DNA of 64,000 bases, taken from Polyangiaceae bacterium (GTDB lineage Bacteria; Myxococcota_A; Polyangia; Polyangiales; Polyangiaceae). Shown here one piece after another: positions 17,939 to 27,131 of the stretch. The position numbers and the translations under genes are program-made. Positions within the stretch are counted from its first letter, which is position 1. Each line of letters opens with the position of its first letter. The stretch covers positions 124,001 through 188,000 of the forward strand of contig JANXOF010000053.1 in NCBI GenBank assembly GCA_025353725.1, written 5' to 3'. The notes below the pieces were generated by a model that did no database searches, was not told the DNA's origin, and saw only the letters and a program-made list of their open reading frames with translations.

Positions 17939-19453
17939 ATGTTCGACGCGGCTTCGACGGGCCATAAAGTGGGCGACGACCTCTATGCAAAAGAGGTGCG
18001 AGAACTTCGGTCGAGCCTCCTCGCCGCACAGTACGAACTCTTGGACCGTCCGACGTGTCCGGTCATTGTTCTTGTCAACGGCGTCGACGGCGCAGGGAAG
18101 GGCGAATCGGTCAACCTGCTCAACGAATGGCTCGATCCGCGTCACGTCAGGACGCGAGCGTTCGGGCCACCGACCGTAGAGGAGCGGCGTCATCCCTCCA
18201 TGTGGCGTTACTGGCAAGCGCTTCCGCCGAAAGGTAAAATTGGAGTGCTCTTTGGTAGTTGGTATTCGGATCCTATCGACGCCCGCGCGAGGGCAAAGCC
18301 GACCGATGCGGACCTCGCCGCCGAGCTCGAGCGCATTCGCACCTTTGAACAAATGCTCGTCGACGACGGCACAGTCCTCGTGAAGCTTTGGTTTCATCTC
18401 TCCAAAGAAAACCAAAAGCGGCGCTTCAACGAACTCGAGAAAACGAAAACCACGAGCTGGCGCGTCACTTCGCAGGATTGGAAAAACGCGCAGCGCTACG
18501 ACCGCCTATACAAAGTGAGTGAGGTCGTCCTCCGCGAGACCAGTACGGGCGTAGCGCCGTGGCTCGTGGTCGACGGCGCGGATGCGAACTACCGCGCACT
18601 GAGCGTCGGACGAGCCCTCTTGGCTGCCCTTCGCTCGCGTCTCGGCGCCGCGAACGTCGCGGCTCGTAAAGGCAAAGTGCAGGTTGTCGAGACCGACACC
18701 GCGACTCCGCCCGCCGTAGCGATTGTCCAGTCCCTTGATACCTCGGCCATTTTAGTGAGTCTGCCGTTCACGGAACGTCTTTCAAGAGAGAAGTACGACA
18801 TCAAGGTAGCGAAATCTCAAGCCAAGCTCGGACGCCTCAGTCGCTCGCCACAAGCTCAGCACCACGCCATCGTGGCCGTCTTCGAGGGCATGGACGCCGC
18901 GGGTAAGGGCGGCGCAATCCGCCGCATGACGCAGGCACTCGACGCCCGCCGCTACGTCGTCATTCCTATTGCCGCTCCGACCGACGAAGAGCGCGCTCAG
19001 CCCTACCTATGGCGCTTCTGGCGACATGTTCCGGCGGAAGGGCAAACTGCGATCTTCGACCGCTCCTGGTACGGACGAGTCCTCGTCGAGCGCGTCGAAG
19101 GCTATGCCTCCGAGGCTGCGTGGTCGCGTGCTTACCGCGAGATCAACGAATTCGAACAGCAGCTTCACGACCGGGGAGTCGTGGTCGTGAAGTTCTGGCT
19201 CGCGATAACGAAAGAGGAGCAAATCAAGCGTTTTAAAGAACGCCAAGCCACCGCGCACAAGCAATTCAAGATTACCCCTGACGATTGGCGAAATCGAAAA
19301 AAGTGGGACGACTATATCCGCGCGGCGAGCGATATGATTGACCGTACGAATACTTCGTACGCGCCTTGGACGATCCTCGAAGCCAACGACAAGCACCTGG
19401 CCAGAGTTCGTGCTCTCGAGACATTAAACCAAAGGCTCAAGAAGCTCGGCTAG
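17939..19453 (+). CDS. pap: Polyphosphate:AMP phosphotransferase (PAP, double PPK2 domain)
   Basis: 504 residues with two tandem PPK2 domains, as in class II PPK2/PAP enzymes that make ADP from AMP and polyphosphate. Domain 1 has Walker A NGVDGAGKGE (about residue 45) but a degenerate lid/Walker B (GSWYSDPI). Domain 2 has EGMDAAGKGGAI (about residue 320) and the intact DRSWYGRVLVERVEG. The C-terminal domain is therefore probably the catalytic one, matching the known family pattern. The ATG at 17939 is preferred; the open frame continues upstream over the Uma2 remnant without similarity. The likely role is energy or nucleotide recovery under starvation. Confidence 0.9.
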   Translation: MFDAASTGHKVGDDLYAKEVRELRSSLLAAQYELLDRPTCPVIVLVNGVDGAGKGESVNLLNEWLDPRHVRTRAFGPPTVEERRHPSMWRYWQALPPKGKIGVLFGSWYSDPIDARARAKPTDADLAAELERIRTFEQMLVDDGTVLVKLWFHLSKENQKRRFNELEKTKTTSWRVTSQDWKNAQRYDRLYKVSEVVLRETSTGVAPWLVVDGADANYRALSVGRALLAALRSRLGAANVAARKGKVQVVETDTATPPAVAIVQSLDTSAILVSLPFTERLSREKYDIKVAKSQAKLGRLSRSPQAQHHAIVAVFEGMDAAGKGGAIRRMTQALDARRYVVIPIAAPTDEERAQPYLWRFWRHVPAEGQTAIFDRSWYGRVLVERVEGYASEAAWSRAYREINEFEQQLHDRGVVVVKFWLAITKEEQIKRFKERQATAHKQFKITPDDWRNRKKWDDYIRAASDMIDRTNTSYAPWTILEANDKHLARVRALETLNQRLKKLG

Positions 19454-19481
19454 TGCCGTCCGACGGGTGCTCGAACCGATT

Positions 19482-20918
19482 CTACCTGTCGAAGCGCGTT
19501 GCATATCTCACCCGTCCGTCCTTCGACGAACGGTAGGCGATATGCGGCCTCGCGTTTTCGTCGACCACCATGTCCACGAAGCCTTCCGAGGGATTCACGG
19601 TGATGTCGAGGTCTATGATATCTCTCAGCCAGCGGATCTGCCCGCCGGTAGCGCGCGTCTGTCGTCGGTATTCCAACGACCCATTGACGGCAGATCCCGA
19701 GAGAATCGCGAGGTGTACAAGCCCCCAGGGGTCGACGGCCATCGCGACCGAGTACGTCGGGCTAAGGGCGTCCAAAGCCGGGATTCGCTGTTCGATCACC
19801 TCAATTTGAGGCGCATCCCTATCGGACTCCCAGGTGGCCAATCGGAGTTCGGCAGTCACCGCGCCGTCCGGTCCTTTCCGGGCGAAGTACGCCGCGTACT
19901 TCTTGGTTCCGTGTGTGGCAAGCCGGGGGCTGTACCCCGAAAATCCGTCGAAGCTAGGGTTGTCTATCGTCTTTCGATCGGACCACGAAGAACCTGCAAG
20001 AGCATGGTAGCGCGGAGCCGACGCGTTTCGGATGAGCGGTTCGCTGAACACGTACAGCAAGTGGGCCTCCCCGCCGGACTCGACGAAAATCGACGCCGAG
20101 CCTATGCCGACGGCGAGGTCCGGAGCCATCGCCATCACCACATCGGGAAGCCGCGAGAAGGGTTGCGCCGCGGGCTTCGTCCACGCCGACAGCTTGGCGA
20201 GACCTGCCCCCGTCGCGACGCGCGCGGTCGCGTAGACCGTTCCCGTCCGCGAGGTCGCCACGGCAATTTCCGTAGGCTCCTTCACTGCGGTGGTCATCAA
20301 GTCGTCGGTCAGAGGCTCTTGGCCGGCCACGAGGCTACGGAGGTGAATCTCTCCCACGCGCGAGGCCCCGGACATGTCGTAAGAAAGCATAGAAAGCGTG
20401 TCGGGCGCACTCGCCGCCAGTTTGACGCGAAAGCCGTCGTGAAAGGCAAAGCCGGTCGTCCGCGCGACCACTTTCGGCGTCGCGAAGTCCGGTGCGTTCG
20501 GGGCGAAGTGAACAAGGTAAAGCGTTCCGCTTTCGGCGTCTTGCTCGCCGTTGAACGCAATGCCGACGCGACCCGCAGGGGTACGCGCAATCACCAAGCT
20601 CTCCACGTAGAACGGCGGATCCGCGGTGATCACTCGGATCTGACGGGGCGCGCATTCTGGATTTGCCTTCGCCGTTTTTGTCCAAAGCTCGGCGCACTCG
20701 AAATCACGTGGCGCACTTGGGTCCGCAGGCGGTCCGCCATCCGGTGCGTCACGCCCCACGCGCCCGCCGTCGCCCTCTCCCTTGGTGTCGTCGCCGGGCT
20801 CAACACCTTTGGCTGCTAAGGAATCGTCCGCGCGCTTGAGACCAGAGCAAGCGGGGCCCCAGGCAAAGAACGACAACGAACAAATGATCACGCTTGCAAC
20901 GCAGTCACGCCTAACCAT
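19482..20918 (-). CDS. Hypothetical lipoprotein, probably beta-propeller
   Basis: 478 residues of unknown function. The N-terminal signal (MVRRDCVASVIICSLSF...) ends in PAC, a plausible lipobox. An Asp/Gly/Pro-rich linker occupies about residues 35-70. The remainder alternates short hydrophobic strands with small and aromatic residues (for example GRVGIAFNGEQ, GTLYLVHFAP, YAAYFARKG, LVHLAILSG, PHIAYRSSKDGRVRYA) at roughly 50-residue intervals. This suggests a propeller such as those of BNR/Asp-box or FG-GAP-like proteins. It converges on the PAP gene with 28 bp between stops. Confidence 0.55.
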   Translation of the reverse strand: MVRRDCVASVIICSLSFFAWGPACSGLKRADDSLAAKGVEPGDDTKGEGDGGRVGRDAPDGGPPADPSAPRDFECAELWTKTAKANPECAPRQIRVITADPPFYVESLVIARTPAGRVGIAFNGEQDAESGTLYLVHFAPNAPDFATPKVVARTTGFAFHDGFRVKLAASAPDTLSMLSYDMSGASRVGEIHLRSLVAGQEPLTDDLMTTAVKEPTEIAVATSRTGTVYATARVATGAGLAKLSAWTKPAAQPFSRLPDVVMAMAPDLAVGIGSASIFVESGGEAHLLYVFSEPLIRNASAPRYHALAGSSWSDRKTIDNPSFDGFSGYSPRLATHGTKKYAAYFARKGPDGAVTAELRLATWESDRDAPQIEVIEQRIPALDALSPTYSVAMAVDPWGLVHLAILSGSAVNGSLEYRRQTRATGGQIRWLRDIIDLDITVNPSEGFVDMVVDENARPHIAYRSSKDGRVRYATRFDR

Positions 20919-20995
20919 GCGTCCTCACCGTGACACGAAAAGCCAGAAGGGTCCCGTGGAACCCACACGCCCAGCGCTGAGATCACGCTTGGCGC

Positions 20996-21850
20996 TTACA
21001 CGGCCCGGACGCAAATCTCACCGGACGAAAGGGTGATTCGCGTGCCACACGCTTTTCGCACAAGGAGTCGCCCGTCCGTGTCGATACCGCACGCGACGCC
21101 GAGGACGACGGAAGGGGCGTCGGCACTCCCGACCTCCTTTCCCGCGAGCGCGTCGTACCGCGCGAGGCGTGCGTGGATGCGCGACAAGCCTGCGTGGGCG
21201 ACGGTCTCGACGTCAAGCGCAAGCCCCGCGAGGACGTCCGCCAAAATCGAAGCGCGATCCAAGTCGCCAGATAGCCCTCGAGCGTCGCGTTCGAGGGCCA
21301 ACGACGTCGCGATGGCGGCAATCGGCTCGGGCAACGCGCGCGAGTGGACGTTAATGCCCACGCCGATCACGGCGTGGTCGACCGTTTGTCCGATGACCGA
21401 CGACTCAACGAGGATACCCGCCACCTTCCGCAACCGCCGCTCGCCGGGGCGCCTCACGAGCACGTCATTCGGCCATTTTACGACAACATCGAGGTCCGAC
21501 GCGGCGCCCAGCGCGCGAGCAACGGCGTCGCGCACGACAAGGCCAACAGCAAGCGATAGGGGCGGGACGCGCGCTGGCGCACATCGCACTCGCATGAGAA
21601 CGGAGAACATCAAGTTCTCCCCGCGCGGCGAAAGCCACGAACGGCCCTGTCGACCGCGCCCTCCCGTTTGCGACTCGGCGAGCCACACGGAGCCGTGCGA
21701 GGCGCCCGCCCGCGCACCACGCTTGGCGTCGTCATTCGTCGATACAGTTTCCCCCAACCTCACGAGCGGCATCCCGAGGGTTAGGCCGCGCGCCGCGATG
21801 GCGGCGTCCGCTCCCGCGAGATCGCCGCCCGCGCACACCGCGCGGGTCAT
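20996..21850 (-). CDS. birA: Biotin--[acetyl-CoA-carboxylase] ligase (class I, no HTH)
   Basis: 284 residues. It activates biotin as biotinyl-AMP and attaches it to the carboxyl-carrier protein lysine. It shows the biotin-binding loop TGGRGRQGRSWLSPRGENL, the VVKWPNDVLV segment and VAGILVE. The N-terminal winged-helix domain of the bifunctional repressor form is absent, so it should not act as a biotin operon repressor. Its ATG overlaps the nadC stop (ATGA), so the two are translationally coupled. Birthing this pair together is common in bacteria (nadC-birA-coaX strings). Confidence 0.9.
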   Translation of the reverse strand: MTRAVCAGGDLAGADAAIAARGLTLGMPLVRLGETVSTNDDAKRGARAGASHGSVWLAESQTGGRGRQGRSWLSPRGENLMFSVLMRVRCAPARVPPLSLAVGLVVRDAVARALGAASDLDVVVKWPNDVLVRRPGERRLRKVAGILVESSVIGQTVDHAVIGVGINVHSRALPEPIAAIATSLALERDARGLSGDLDRASILADVLAGLALDVETVAHAGLSRIHARLARYDALAGKEVGSADAPSVVLGVACGIDTDGRLLVRKACGTRITLSSGEICVRAV

Positions 21851-22803
21851 ACGAGAAAATCGAGACCGATATCTGCCGCCGGCGCGGAATGCGTAAGGGC
21901 CCCAACGCTAATCGCGTCGACGCCAGCGCGCGCAAGCTCCGCGACACGCTCAAACGTAATCCCACCCGAGGCCTCGAGAAGCGCGCGGCCACGCGTACGG
22001 CGCACGGCCTCCTCAACCAGCGACGTCTCCATGTTGTCGAGGAGCACGATGTCTGCGCGAGCGGCAAGCGCCTCATCAAGCTGCTCGAGCGAGTCAACCT
22101 CGCACTCGATACGACTCGTATGCGGCGCTCTCGCGCGCGACGCCTCAATGGCCGCGCGGACGCCCCCCGCGGCGACGACGTGGTTATCTTTGATAAGGAC
22201 AGCAGACCCGAGATCGTTACGGTGGTTGTGCCCGCCGCCACATCGCACGGCGTAACGCTCGAACAAGCGCAGGCCAGGCGTCGTTTTTCGCGTATCCGTG
22301 ATGCGCGTGACACACCCGTCGGGAATGGCCGTGACGTAGCGACGCGTCGCCGTCGCAATGCCCGACATTCGTTGCGCAAAGTTGAGCGCAACGCGCTCGG
22401 CCATCAAAATGCTACGGGCGCTTCCCGTGACGGACCAGAGCCGCGTCCCCGCGGCGACGCTCGCTCCTTCAGGCACATGGGCCTCGACACGAAGCTGCGC
22501 GTCCACAAGCTCAAAAACCCGCGCAGCGACGGCCACACCGCACGCCACCATCGCCTTACGTGCGACCCCGTGCGCGTTCGCGCGCGCCGACGCAGGTACG
22601 CACGAGTCGGTGGTGACGTCGCCAGCCCCGAGGTCTTCGGCAAGAGCGCGAATGATCGCTTCATCGATGAGCGGAAAAGGCAGCGGACACGGCGGACCTA
22701 GCGAATTCGACGAATTCGACAAATTCGGCGCCACCGGAGGCGGCGCCGCGATGGAGGCCGAGCGAAACTCTGCAACTAAGGCCGAGACGTCAACGTTGTT
22801 CAC
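21847..22803 (-). CDS. nadC: Nicotinate-nucleotide pyrophosphorylase (carboxylating)
   Basis: 318 residues. Makes nicotinate mononucleotide from quinolinate and PRPP in de novo NAD synthesis. It has the conserved EDLGAGDVTT near residue 58, RKTTPGLR, YAVRCGGGHNHR, LIKDNH, IECEVDSLEQL and LLDNM, then the barrel end LEASGGI. The enzyme proper starts about 45 residues in. The N-terminal extension, from a GTG at 22803, includes an Asn/Ser stretch coded by a 9-bp tandem repeat and may be partly non-essential or reflect a start further in. Translationally coupled to birA. Confidence 0.92.
   Translation of the reverse strand: MNNVDVSALVAEFRSASIAAPPPVAPNLSNSSNSLGPPCPLPFPLIDEAIIRALAEDLGAGDVTTDSCVPASARANAHGVARKAMVACGVAVAARVFELVDAQLRVEAHVPEGASVAAGTRLWSVTGSARSILMAERVALNFAQRMSGIATATRRYVTAIPDGCVTRITDTRKTTPGLRLFERYAVRCGGGHNHRNDLGSAVLIKDNHVVAAGGVRAAIEASRARAPHTSRIECEVDSLEQLDEALAARADIVLLDNMETSLVEEAVRRTRGRALLEASGGITFERVAELARAGVDAISVGALTHSAPAADIGLDFLV
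22703..22720. repeat. Two-copy 9-bp tandem repeat in the nadC leader
   Basis: GAATTCGAC occurs twice in tandem (22703-22711, 22712-22720), followed by a degenerate third copy. On the coding strand it makes the Asn/Ser-rich part of the NadC N-terminal extension. It is short and probably a slippage product. Confidence 0.6.
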
Positions 22804-22857
22804 TGCCGGCAGAAACTAGCGCCCACGGCGGCTGGGCGCCAGCGCGAACACGCCGAC

Positions 22858-23577
22858 TCACCACGACTCGATGCGCCATCCGCGGCTTTTTGCGACGTGC
22901 CTCAGCCGCCGATCCGGGTTGACAACCACGGGCTCGGCGACCGCCTCAAGCAGGGGTAGATCCGTGTACGAGTCGCTGTAGAACGTGGCCTCTTCGAGGG
23001 CGAAACCTTGCTGCGCGGCAAGCTGCTTCGTCCGGACGATCTTTCCTGCCCCGTAGCAGAGAGGATCGACGAATTTCCCTGTAAAGCTACCGTTCTTTGC
23101 AACGGCAAGCTCACTCGCGACGACGTGCGGAATCCCAAGGCGCCGCGCGAGCGGTTCCGCGGCGTAAACCGAGGCACCCGTCACAATGGCGAGCAAATCA
23201 CCACGCTCGCGGTGGCGACAAACGGCGCGGCGCCCGAGGTCACACACGTGCTCTTCGACGTAACGGCGGAACCAATCGTCGCAGCGCGCGGCCATCACGG
23301 ATTCAGGTATTCCGGCCAGCGAGCGAGAGGCGCGCGCTGCAACCTCAGGCGCGTCTATCCAACCCATCGTGTACTGGATAACCCAATAAGTCACGCGAAG
23401 CATATCCCGACGGTTCGCCTCGAAGATGGAACGCTGATAGCGAACATAGAGCGACGCCGTTTCCTTGCGAACGAGCGTTCGATCCATATCGAAGAGTGCG
23501 GCGCGCATGGTCTGCGTGGATACGTAGCGCATCTCGGCGACCGGCGGGGGGCAAGACCGCAAAAGCTCACGTTGCAT
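22858..23577 (-). CDS. HAD-IB family phosphatase (SerB/PSP-like)
   Basis: Up to 239 residues. HAD motif I is ALFDMDRTLV, with the nucleophile and acid Asp near residues 30 and 32. Motif II Thr is in LAIVTGAS, and the later motifs are the Lys near GAGKI and the acidic pair in FYSDSYTDLPLL. The cap and length fit the HAD-IB subfamily (phosphoserine phosphatase-like, also lysophosphatidate/acyl-glycerol phosphatases). Starts at 23577 or 23508 are both possible; the core begins right after the latter. It follows the CPBP protease by 15 bp and may share its transcript. Confidence 0.8.
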   Translation of the reverse strand: MQRELLRSCPPPVAEMRYVSTQTMRAALFDMDRTLVRKETASLYVRYQRSIFEANRRDMLRVTYWVIQYTMGWIDAPEVAARASRSLAGIPESVMAARCDDWFRRYVEEHVCDLGRRAVCRHRERGDLLAIVTGASVYAAEPLARRLGIPHVVASELAVAKNGSFTGKFVDPLCYGAGKIVRTKQLAAQQGFALEEATFYSDSYTDLPLLEAVAEPVVVNPDRRLRHVAKSRGWRIESW

Positions 23578-23592
23578 CCTGCGCGGGCTTCG

Positions 23593-24318
23593 TTAGTAGA
23601 CGCGAAAACCATGGCCCAAAAGCGCGCTAAAAACGTTGCATAACGCATGAAACGCAACACTCGCGCCGATCCCACGCGTGCGACAACGGAGCCACCCGAA
23701 CGCGAGCGAGGGAAAAAAGACGGCAAGGCGGGCGGGTTCGCGAATCGTCGCAAAGTGCCCGAGAGCGAAGATGATACTCGTCGCGAGAAGCGCGAGTCCC
23801 ACCGGCGCGCCCAAGACCGTCACACGACTTGGAAACGCCTCGTCGAGTCGCGACTGAAGGTAGCCGCGATAGAAGGCCTCTTCAGGAAGCGCGATGATCA
23901 AAAGCTGTCCTGAAATCTCGTTCAGCAAGTCGACGACGCTACCGTGGAGCGCAAACGATCCCCGCACATGCCACACCGCGCGCCAACCGAAGAAGAACGG
24001 AGCGAACGTCAGGGCTCCGAAGGCGAGCGCCCAAAGCGTCGCCTTACAGACCTCGCGGAAAAGCCTTCTTGCGTTCAAGGGCCCGGGTAGGACGAGCCCC
24101 CCGAGCGTCAGCCCCGAGAGCGAAACGCGCACGTCGTCGCTACGCCAAACAAGCGCCCACGTGGCGGCAAGGAAGACGAACCCTACGGCCATGGCCACGT
24201 AGGCGTCGGGCACAAATCCGGACGCGACTGTCACTAAGCTCGTGACGGCAGCCGCGACGAGCAGAGACTCAACGAGCGCGCGTACACGCAGAGGGGTGTC
24301 CCTCGGGCGACGCGTCAC
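23593..24318 (-). CDS. CPBP family intramembrane glutamic protease
   Basis: About 241 residues with seven or so hydrophobic segments. Motif 1 of the CPBP/Abi family is seen as LPEEAFYRGYLQSRL (EExxxR), and a later membrane helix carries SIIFALGHFAT (His motif). The GTG at 24318 overlaps the stop of the kinase gene (GTGA) and gives the most economical start; a GTG at 24393 is longer but overlaps the kinase by 79 bp. Family members cleave within membranes (CAAX processing, bacteriocin immunity). The target is unknown. Confidence 0.78.
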   Translation of the reverse strand: MTRRPRDTPLRVRALVESLLVAAAVTSLVTVASGFVPDAYVAMAVGFVFLAATWALVWRSDDVRVSLSGLTLGGLVLPGPLNARRLFREVCKATLWALAFGALTFAPFFFGWRAVWHVRGSFALHGSVVDLLNEISGQLLIIALPEEAFYRGYLQSRLDEAFPSRVTVLGAPVGLALLATSIIFALGHFATIREPARLAVFFPSLAFGWLRCRTRGIGASVAFHALCNVFSALLGHGFRVY

Positions 24319-27044
24319 TTGCACTGAATGCGGGTCGCGTACACCTCGGGACTCCCTTTGGGTGCGTCCGAATCCTGCCAGGCGATGGCCCACTCGCTCG
24401 GACGCGCCCCCGCGGCGAGCGACGGTCGCGGAACACCGCTCGCGGTGCCCTCGAACACACGGAGTAGCGTGCTCGGCGCCGTCACACCGTCGCGTGAGAG
24501 AAAGGCCATTTTAAGGCGTCCGCTCTCGTAATAGGCGATTGCTACTTGACCGTTGTGCACCGCTATCGAGGGCCGCCCCCCCTTGTCGCTGAACTTCTTC
24601 CGCCATTGCACGCGACCGGCATTCGGGTCGATCGCCGCCGCGTATGCTCCTCCAGCTTCGCCGTGCCACACCACGAAACAGCCCTCTGAGCCGCACGCGA
24701 TAGCCGGCGCATCGGCGGGCGCCTTGTCTTCGTTTACAGGCTTTGCGTCACCGAACTCTCGGCTCTCACGGTTAACCTCTTTGCTCTCTTCGAGACCGTT
24801 CTTCTCGAGGTCAGCGAGCGGGACCCGCATGCGCACAATAAGGCGCTCGCGCTCTTTATCTTTCTCGAGCCGATAAGCAACGAGCAGCGTGTTTGCCGCG
24901 ACGGCAACACTGGGGTAGCGCACACGAGGAGCCGGAAATCTGGACTTCGGCGCGGCATAATAATCGGTCAGCCGCGTCTCCGGGCCGACCGTATCGAGGT
25001 CGTTCGAGAGCGCGCGGACAAAGAGGTCGTATTCTTTCTCCTTGTCTCGATCGTCTTGCCACACCACGAAGTACCCTGTCGGGCTCTTTTCAATGGCAGG
25101 CCAATAGTCACCCGGCCGAGCGGCTCCGACAAGGCGACTTTGCCCCTTCATTTGATCGATGCGTCCCTCGGCATCGAGGAATCGAACGCGAACTCCCTGC
25201 TCGCGACCCGAGCGGTCCCAGTAGAGAAGCACCGTGCGCTCCGAGTCAGGGCTTTGCGCAATGAGTTGAGGGCGCTGCGCGTCGGCAGCCTCGGGCGTGA
25301 GGTCACGAACAGGACCCAACGACTTTCCAGTATCGCCGAGCATGACGCCGTAAACGTGGTCGTGATCTTTTTGCTCGTGGTCATCCGTCCACGTGATGAG
25401 CGATCCCTTCGGCGTCGCGCGAATCGCCGGCCGCTCGCCTTTTTTTTCGGTCGCCAACCGCGGCCGAGAGAAAGCGACCGGCTTGCACGGGCCGGTCGCC
25501 TCTTTGGCGATAAATCGGAATTGGTCCGCGTACACCTTGGCAATCGCGGCGGCCTGGGGTCCTAGCGCCGTGGCCTCCTGGAGCTTCTGAAGGGCCCCGG
25601 GGGCGTCGCCGCCGGTGAAGCGTCGCTGCGCTTCGGTGATCACAGCCGACCACTTGGGCTCGTCGATGACCGGACCGCTTGTTCCGGCAACGCCCGACGT
25701 TGTCGCGCTCGGCACAACGGTAGCTGTAGATTGCACGACCGGCGTAAACACCTGCGGATTGAGGAACCGCAACCACACGAACAGCGCCGCCGAAACGGAG
25801 CCACCGAGAGTTACCGCGCTCACCGCGATTCGAAAAACAGGTGTACGCGCCGCTTGCCGCTCCGACGGGGCATCGCGAACCTCGAGCGGCGCGCCCTCGA
25901 TGGCCGAACGACGAAGGAGCGGCAGCGACAAAGAGGGGTCGCTGGTGAGGCTCCCCGGCCCCGTATTCGAGGGCGAAAGCGCGGCCACGTCACCGGCTTG
26001 GTTCCGCTGGGACATCGCGGGCGACGCGAGCTCGGCGCTCACGCCCACGGTAGCGCCGGGCATGTGTTCGTCGCCAACAGGCGGCAACACGCGCGGGGGG
26101 AACTTGCCCGAGCCGCTCGACATATTGACGTTGAGAAAACTCGCGCTCGAGACGGGACGCTGCCCCCAAGACTCGACAAACGCATCCGCGAGCTCTCGCG
26201 CGGACTGGTACCGATGGGCCGGATCTCGCTCGAGGCACTTCTTGAACCACGCGTCCAGCGCGGGCGGCAAGTCGGCGCGCGCGGCCGAGGGGACGGGAAT
26301 CGGGCCCGTCGCGATCGACGCGAACGTCATCGCGACGCCTTGATCCATGTTCCAGACCGGGCGGCCGATGAGGCACTCATACGCCATGCAGCCGAGCGCC
26401 CAGAGGTCCGCGCGGTGGTCGACGTTGCCCTGCCCTTTCACCTGCTCGGGCGACATGTAAGCAGGTGTCCCAAAAACGGCTCCCTCACGCGTAAGGCGCT
26501 TTGCGGCTTTCTCTTCCGGGTTCACCGGCGCGTAAAATTTCGCGAGGCCGAAGTCCAGGATCTTGCAGACGTCGTCGCCGTCCTCTCCCTTCGTCAGGAA
26601 AATATTCTCTGGCTTTAAGTCTCGGTGAACAATGCCCGCGCCATGCGCTTTGACGAGACCGCGCGCCGTGTGGACGATGACGCGAATCGTGGTGTCAACG
26701 TCGATAATCCGAACGCGCGCCATGCGATCGTAGAGCGACTCACCCTCGAGGAGCTCCATGGTGATGAACGGTCGTCCGTCATCGAGTCGACCGGAATCGT
26801 AGACATCAACGATGTAAGGACTGCTTACGCTCGCGGCCGCGCGCGCCTCTCGAAAGAACCGCTCGATAACGATCGTCGACGCAGCCAACTCGGAGGCGAG
26901 AATTTTGACCGCGACTTTTTTGCCGAGGGAGAGCTGCTCAGCCTCGTAAACCGCGGCCATTCCTCCGCGGCCAATCTCCCGCGCGACGCGGTACTTCCCG
27001 ACCAGGAGTGTCCCAACCGGGATCTTCGACTCAGTTGAAGACAT
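24315..27044 (-). CDS. Ser/Thr protein kinase with large extracytoplasmic domain
   Basis: 909 residues from the ATG at 27044, just before the kinase domain; the frame stays open much further upstream but without similarity. Residues 15-285 are a Hanks-type kinase: Gly loop GRGGMAAVYEA, Lys in VAVKIL, HRDLKPEN (about 138), DFGLAKF and the APE-like MSPEQ. A proline/serine-rich juxtamembrane part precedes one membrane helix at about residues 405-430. The outer 470 residues contain repeated segments such as SLITWTDDHEQKDHDHVYG and YFVVWQDDRDKEKEYDLF, which look like propeller blades. This suggests an outside sensor coupled to cytoplasmic phosphorylation. Coupled downstream to the CPBP protease. 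Confidence 0.88.
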   Translation of the reverse strand: MSSTESKIPVGTLLVGKYRVAREIGRGGMAAVYEAEQLSLGKKVAVKILASELAASTIVIERFFREARAAASVSSPYIVDVYDSGRLDDGRPFITMELLEGESLYDRMARVRIIDVDTTIRVIVHTARGLVKAHGAGIVHRDLKPENIFLTKGEDGDDVCKILDFGLAKFYAPVNPEEKAAKRLTREGAVFGTPAYMSPEQVKGQGNVDHRADLWALGCMAYECLIGRPVWNMDQGVAMTFASIATGPIPVPSAARADLPPALDAWFKKCLERDPAHRYQSARELADAFVESWGQRPVSSASFLNVNMSSGSGKFPPRVLPPVGDEHMPGATVGVSAELASPAMSQRNQAGDVAALSPSNTGPGSLTSDPSLSLPLLRRSAIEGAPLEVRDAPSERQAARTPVFRIAVSAVTLGGSVSAALFVWLRFLNPQVFTPVVQSTATVVPSATTSGVAGTSGPVIDEPKWSAVITEAQRRFTGGDAPGALQKLQEATALGPQAAAIAKVYADQFRFIAKEATGPCKPVAFSRPRLATEKKGERPAIRATPKGSLITWTDDHEQKDHDHVYGVMLGDTGKSLGPVRDLTPEAADAQRPQLIAQSPDSERTVLLYWDRSGREQGVRVRFLDAEGRIDQMKGQSRLVGAARPGDYWPAIEKSPTGYFVVWQDDRDKEKEYDLFVRALSNDLDTVGPETRLTDYYAAPKSRFPAPRVRYPSVAVAANTLLVAYRLEKDKERERLIVRMRVPLADLEKNGLEESKEVNRESREFGDAKPVNEDKAPADAPAIACGSEGCFVVWHGEAGGAYAAAIDPNAGRVQWRKKFSDKGGRPSIAVHNGQVAIAYYESGRLKMAFLSRDGVTAPSTLLRVFEGTASGVPRPSLAAGARPSEWAIAWQDSDAPKGSPEVYATRIQCK

Positions 27045-27131
27045 CGAGGGCGGCCCATAAAATGCTACGCCGATTCGCGCAGAAACGAAAAGCCTTCTTG
27101 GTGCGTCGCACTTCACGCCTATCCTACCAGC

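Noticed and set aside
19467-20819. 450-codon plus-strand frame opposite the lipoprotein at 19482-20918
   Set aside because: Arg-rich shadow; the minus-strand frame has a signal peptide, linker and regular strand pattern.
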